From Bifidobacterium eulemuris (GTDB lineage: Bacteria; Actinomycetota; Actinomycetes; Actinomycetales; Bifidobacteriaceae): a stretch of 64,000 bases of DNA. Position 1 is the stretch's first letter, and the number at the start of each line of letters is the position of its first letter. The notes beneath the pieces were generated by a model. It did not search any database. It was not told the origin of the DNA and saw only the letters and a list, made by a program, of their open reading frames with translations. Where the stretch lies: contig NZ_CP062938.1 in the NCBI RefSeq assembly GCF_014898155.1, forward strand, positions 2,542,001 to 2,606,000. Reading direction: 5' to 3'. A program made the translations under genes and the position numbers. Positions 63,336 through 64,000 of this stretch are shown piece by piece.

Positions 63336-64000
63336 GCGTCCTCCTCGCCGGGACGGTTGAACCTGTCGTAGGAGCCCAGGTCGGGCAGGTCGCCGCCGTG
63401 GTCGGCGTCGCCGTCCGCGAACCGTCTGGCCAGAATCGCCATGTCGGCCTCGGCGAGGGGCCAGCCGCGGTCGACGAGATGCGAGGCGGCCCGCATCGCC
63501 GGTTCGAAGCCCGCGGCCTCGCACGCCCCTGCGATGGCCTTAAGACTGGCCTTGAGGGTCTTGTCGTCGGCTTGGTCGAGCCGTTCCCTCACGTCGTCGG
63601 GCACGTCGGGACGGATCGAGCAGTCGCGCCACGCCCCGGGTTTGCGCGCGAGCAGCGGGAACACCGTGGCGGGATCCTGGATCGTGCGTGGTGATCTGCC
63701 GTAGACGCGGGAGAGCTCGGCCACCGTGCGCCCGTCCTTGTCCTTGACGGTGACGCTCGTGGCGCGCACAGCGACGTCGACCCTTCTGCCGTGCAGCGCG
63801 GGGCCGACCTGGTAGCGGTTGGAGTCGATCTCGACGCAACCGTATTTATCGGCCTTGCGGGTCTCCCACCTCACCGCGTCGAACCGGCACGACGGCAGGG
63901 GCCGCAGCGCCTTCAAATCGTCGGAGAACAGGTCATCGACCGGCACGAGCGCGCGGTAGTGGACGGACCTTCCCAGCCCGTCGCATTTGGCGAGCATGAG
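63332..64000 (-). CDS. istA: IstA transposase, C-terminal part
   Basis: The visible 222 or so C-terminal residues include LPSCRFDAVRWETRKADKYGCVEIDSNRYQVGP, the Mu-transposase-like C-terminal beta domain of IstA. The integrase core lies beyond the window edge; the frame is open at 64000. It overlaps istB by ATGA. Confidence 0.9.
   Translation of the reverse strand, partial: LMLAKCDGLGRSVHYRALVPVDDLFSDDLKALRPLPSCRFDAVRWETRKADKYGCVEIDSNRYQVGPALHGRRVDVAVRATSVTVKDKDGRTVAELSRVYGRSPRTIQDPATVFPLLARKPGAWRDCSIRPDVPDDVRERLDQADDKTLKASLKAIAGACEAAGFEPAMRAASHLVDRGWPLAEADMAILARRFADGDADHGGDLPDLGSYDRFNRPGEEDA

Larger units (their letters stand above)
62429..64000 (-). mobile_element. IS21-family element, truncated by the window edge
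   Basis: IstA and IstB genes on the minus strand, with the ATGA overlap of the family, define the element. Its end is probably near 62429 (TGTGTTTTGTCAAG), only 4 nt after the last CRISPR repeat. Repeated GTTTTCCGC-like motifs at 62469 and 62491 may be the multiple transposase-binding sites typical of IS21 ends. The other end is outside the window. Confidence 0.85.

Overview
The window is high-GC and tightly packed. It carries intracellular glycoside hydrolases (GH51, GH42, GH30 twice, GH2, GH43 twice, GH3, GH5) interleaved with TetR and LacI regulators and sugar transporters, plus a sugar ABC importer with no ATPase gene of its own. This is the typical makeup of a gut Bifidobacterium or a close relative; the genus is inferred from gene content, and no marker gene is present.

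Layout. 1-9,900: end of an unidentified gene, a hexose-6-phosphate mutarotase-like gene, a giant two-domain CoA-dehydratase-activase-like protein, an AlbA_2/Schlafen-type regulator and a glutamate-cysteine ligase. 9,900-24,500: GH51, TetR, GH42, a second TetR, an MFS transporter broken by an in-frame TGA, two GH30 enzymes, GH2 and LacI. 24,700-28,900: sugar ABC importer (lipoprotein, two permeases) and a YesL-like membrane protein. 29,000-31,200: LytTR response regulator and AgrC-like kinase. 31,200-41,100: GH43, a GH3 of inverted domain order anchored in the membrane, a small membrane partner, a GPH-type symporter, GH5 and a second GH43. 41,200-47,600: NarL-type two-component system, AAA/DUF4143 ATPase, O6-alkylguanine transferase, a GH5 remnant, a VapC/FitB-like toxin-antitoxin pair and an orphan TetR. 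47,650-49,130: an insertion sequence with doubled terminal repeats. 49,200-62,424: DUF4160/DUF2442 pair, a complete type I-C CRISPR-Cas operon (cas3-cas5-cas8c-cas7-cas4-cas1-cas2, with a well-formed internal cas11c start) and an array of 59 repeats and 58 spacers. 62,430-64,000: an IS21-type element (istB, partial istA) abutting the last repeat.

How it fits together. The first half looks like a modular plant- or fungal-glycan utilisation region in which oligosaccharides are imported (ABC, MFS, GPH) and hydrolysed in the cytoplasm. Each module has its own local regulator, and several operators are readable: a 13-bp inverted repeat over the GH42 promoter start site, paired 12-bp LacI palindromes in front of GH2 and the ABC operon, and an 18-bp motif shared by a TetR gene, the MFS gene and the distant GH5 gene. 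The second half is a mobile or defence region, visibly more AT-rich in the cas genes, bounded by insertion sequences on both sides. The most notable observations are the large and apparently intact type I-C system, its internal cas11c start, a duplicated spacer, and an array that may have been cut by the IS21 element and continue beyond the window.
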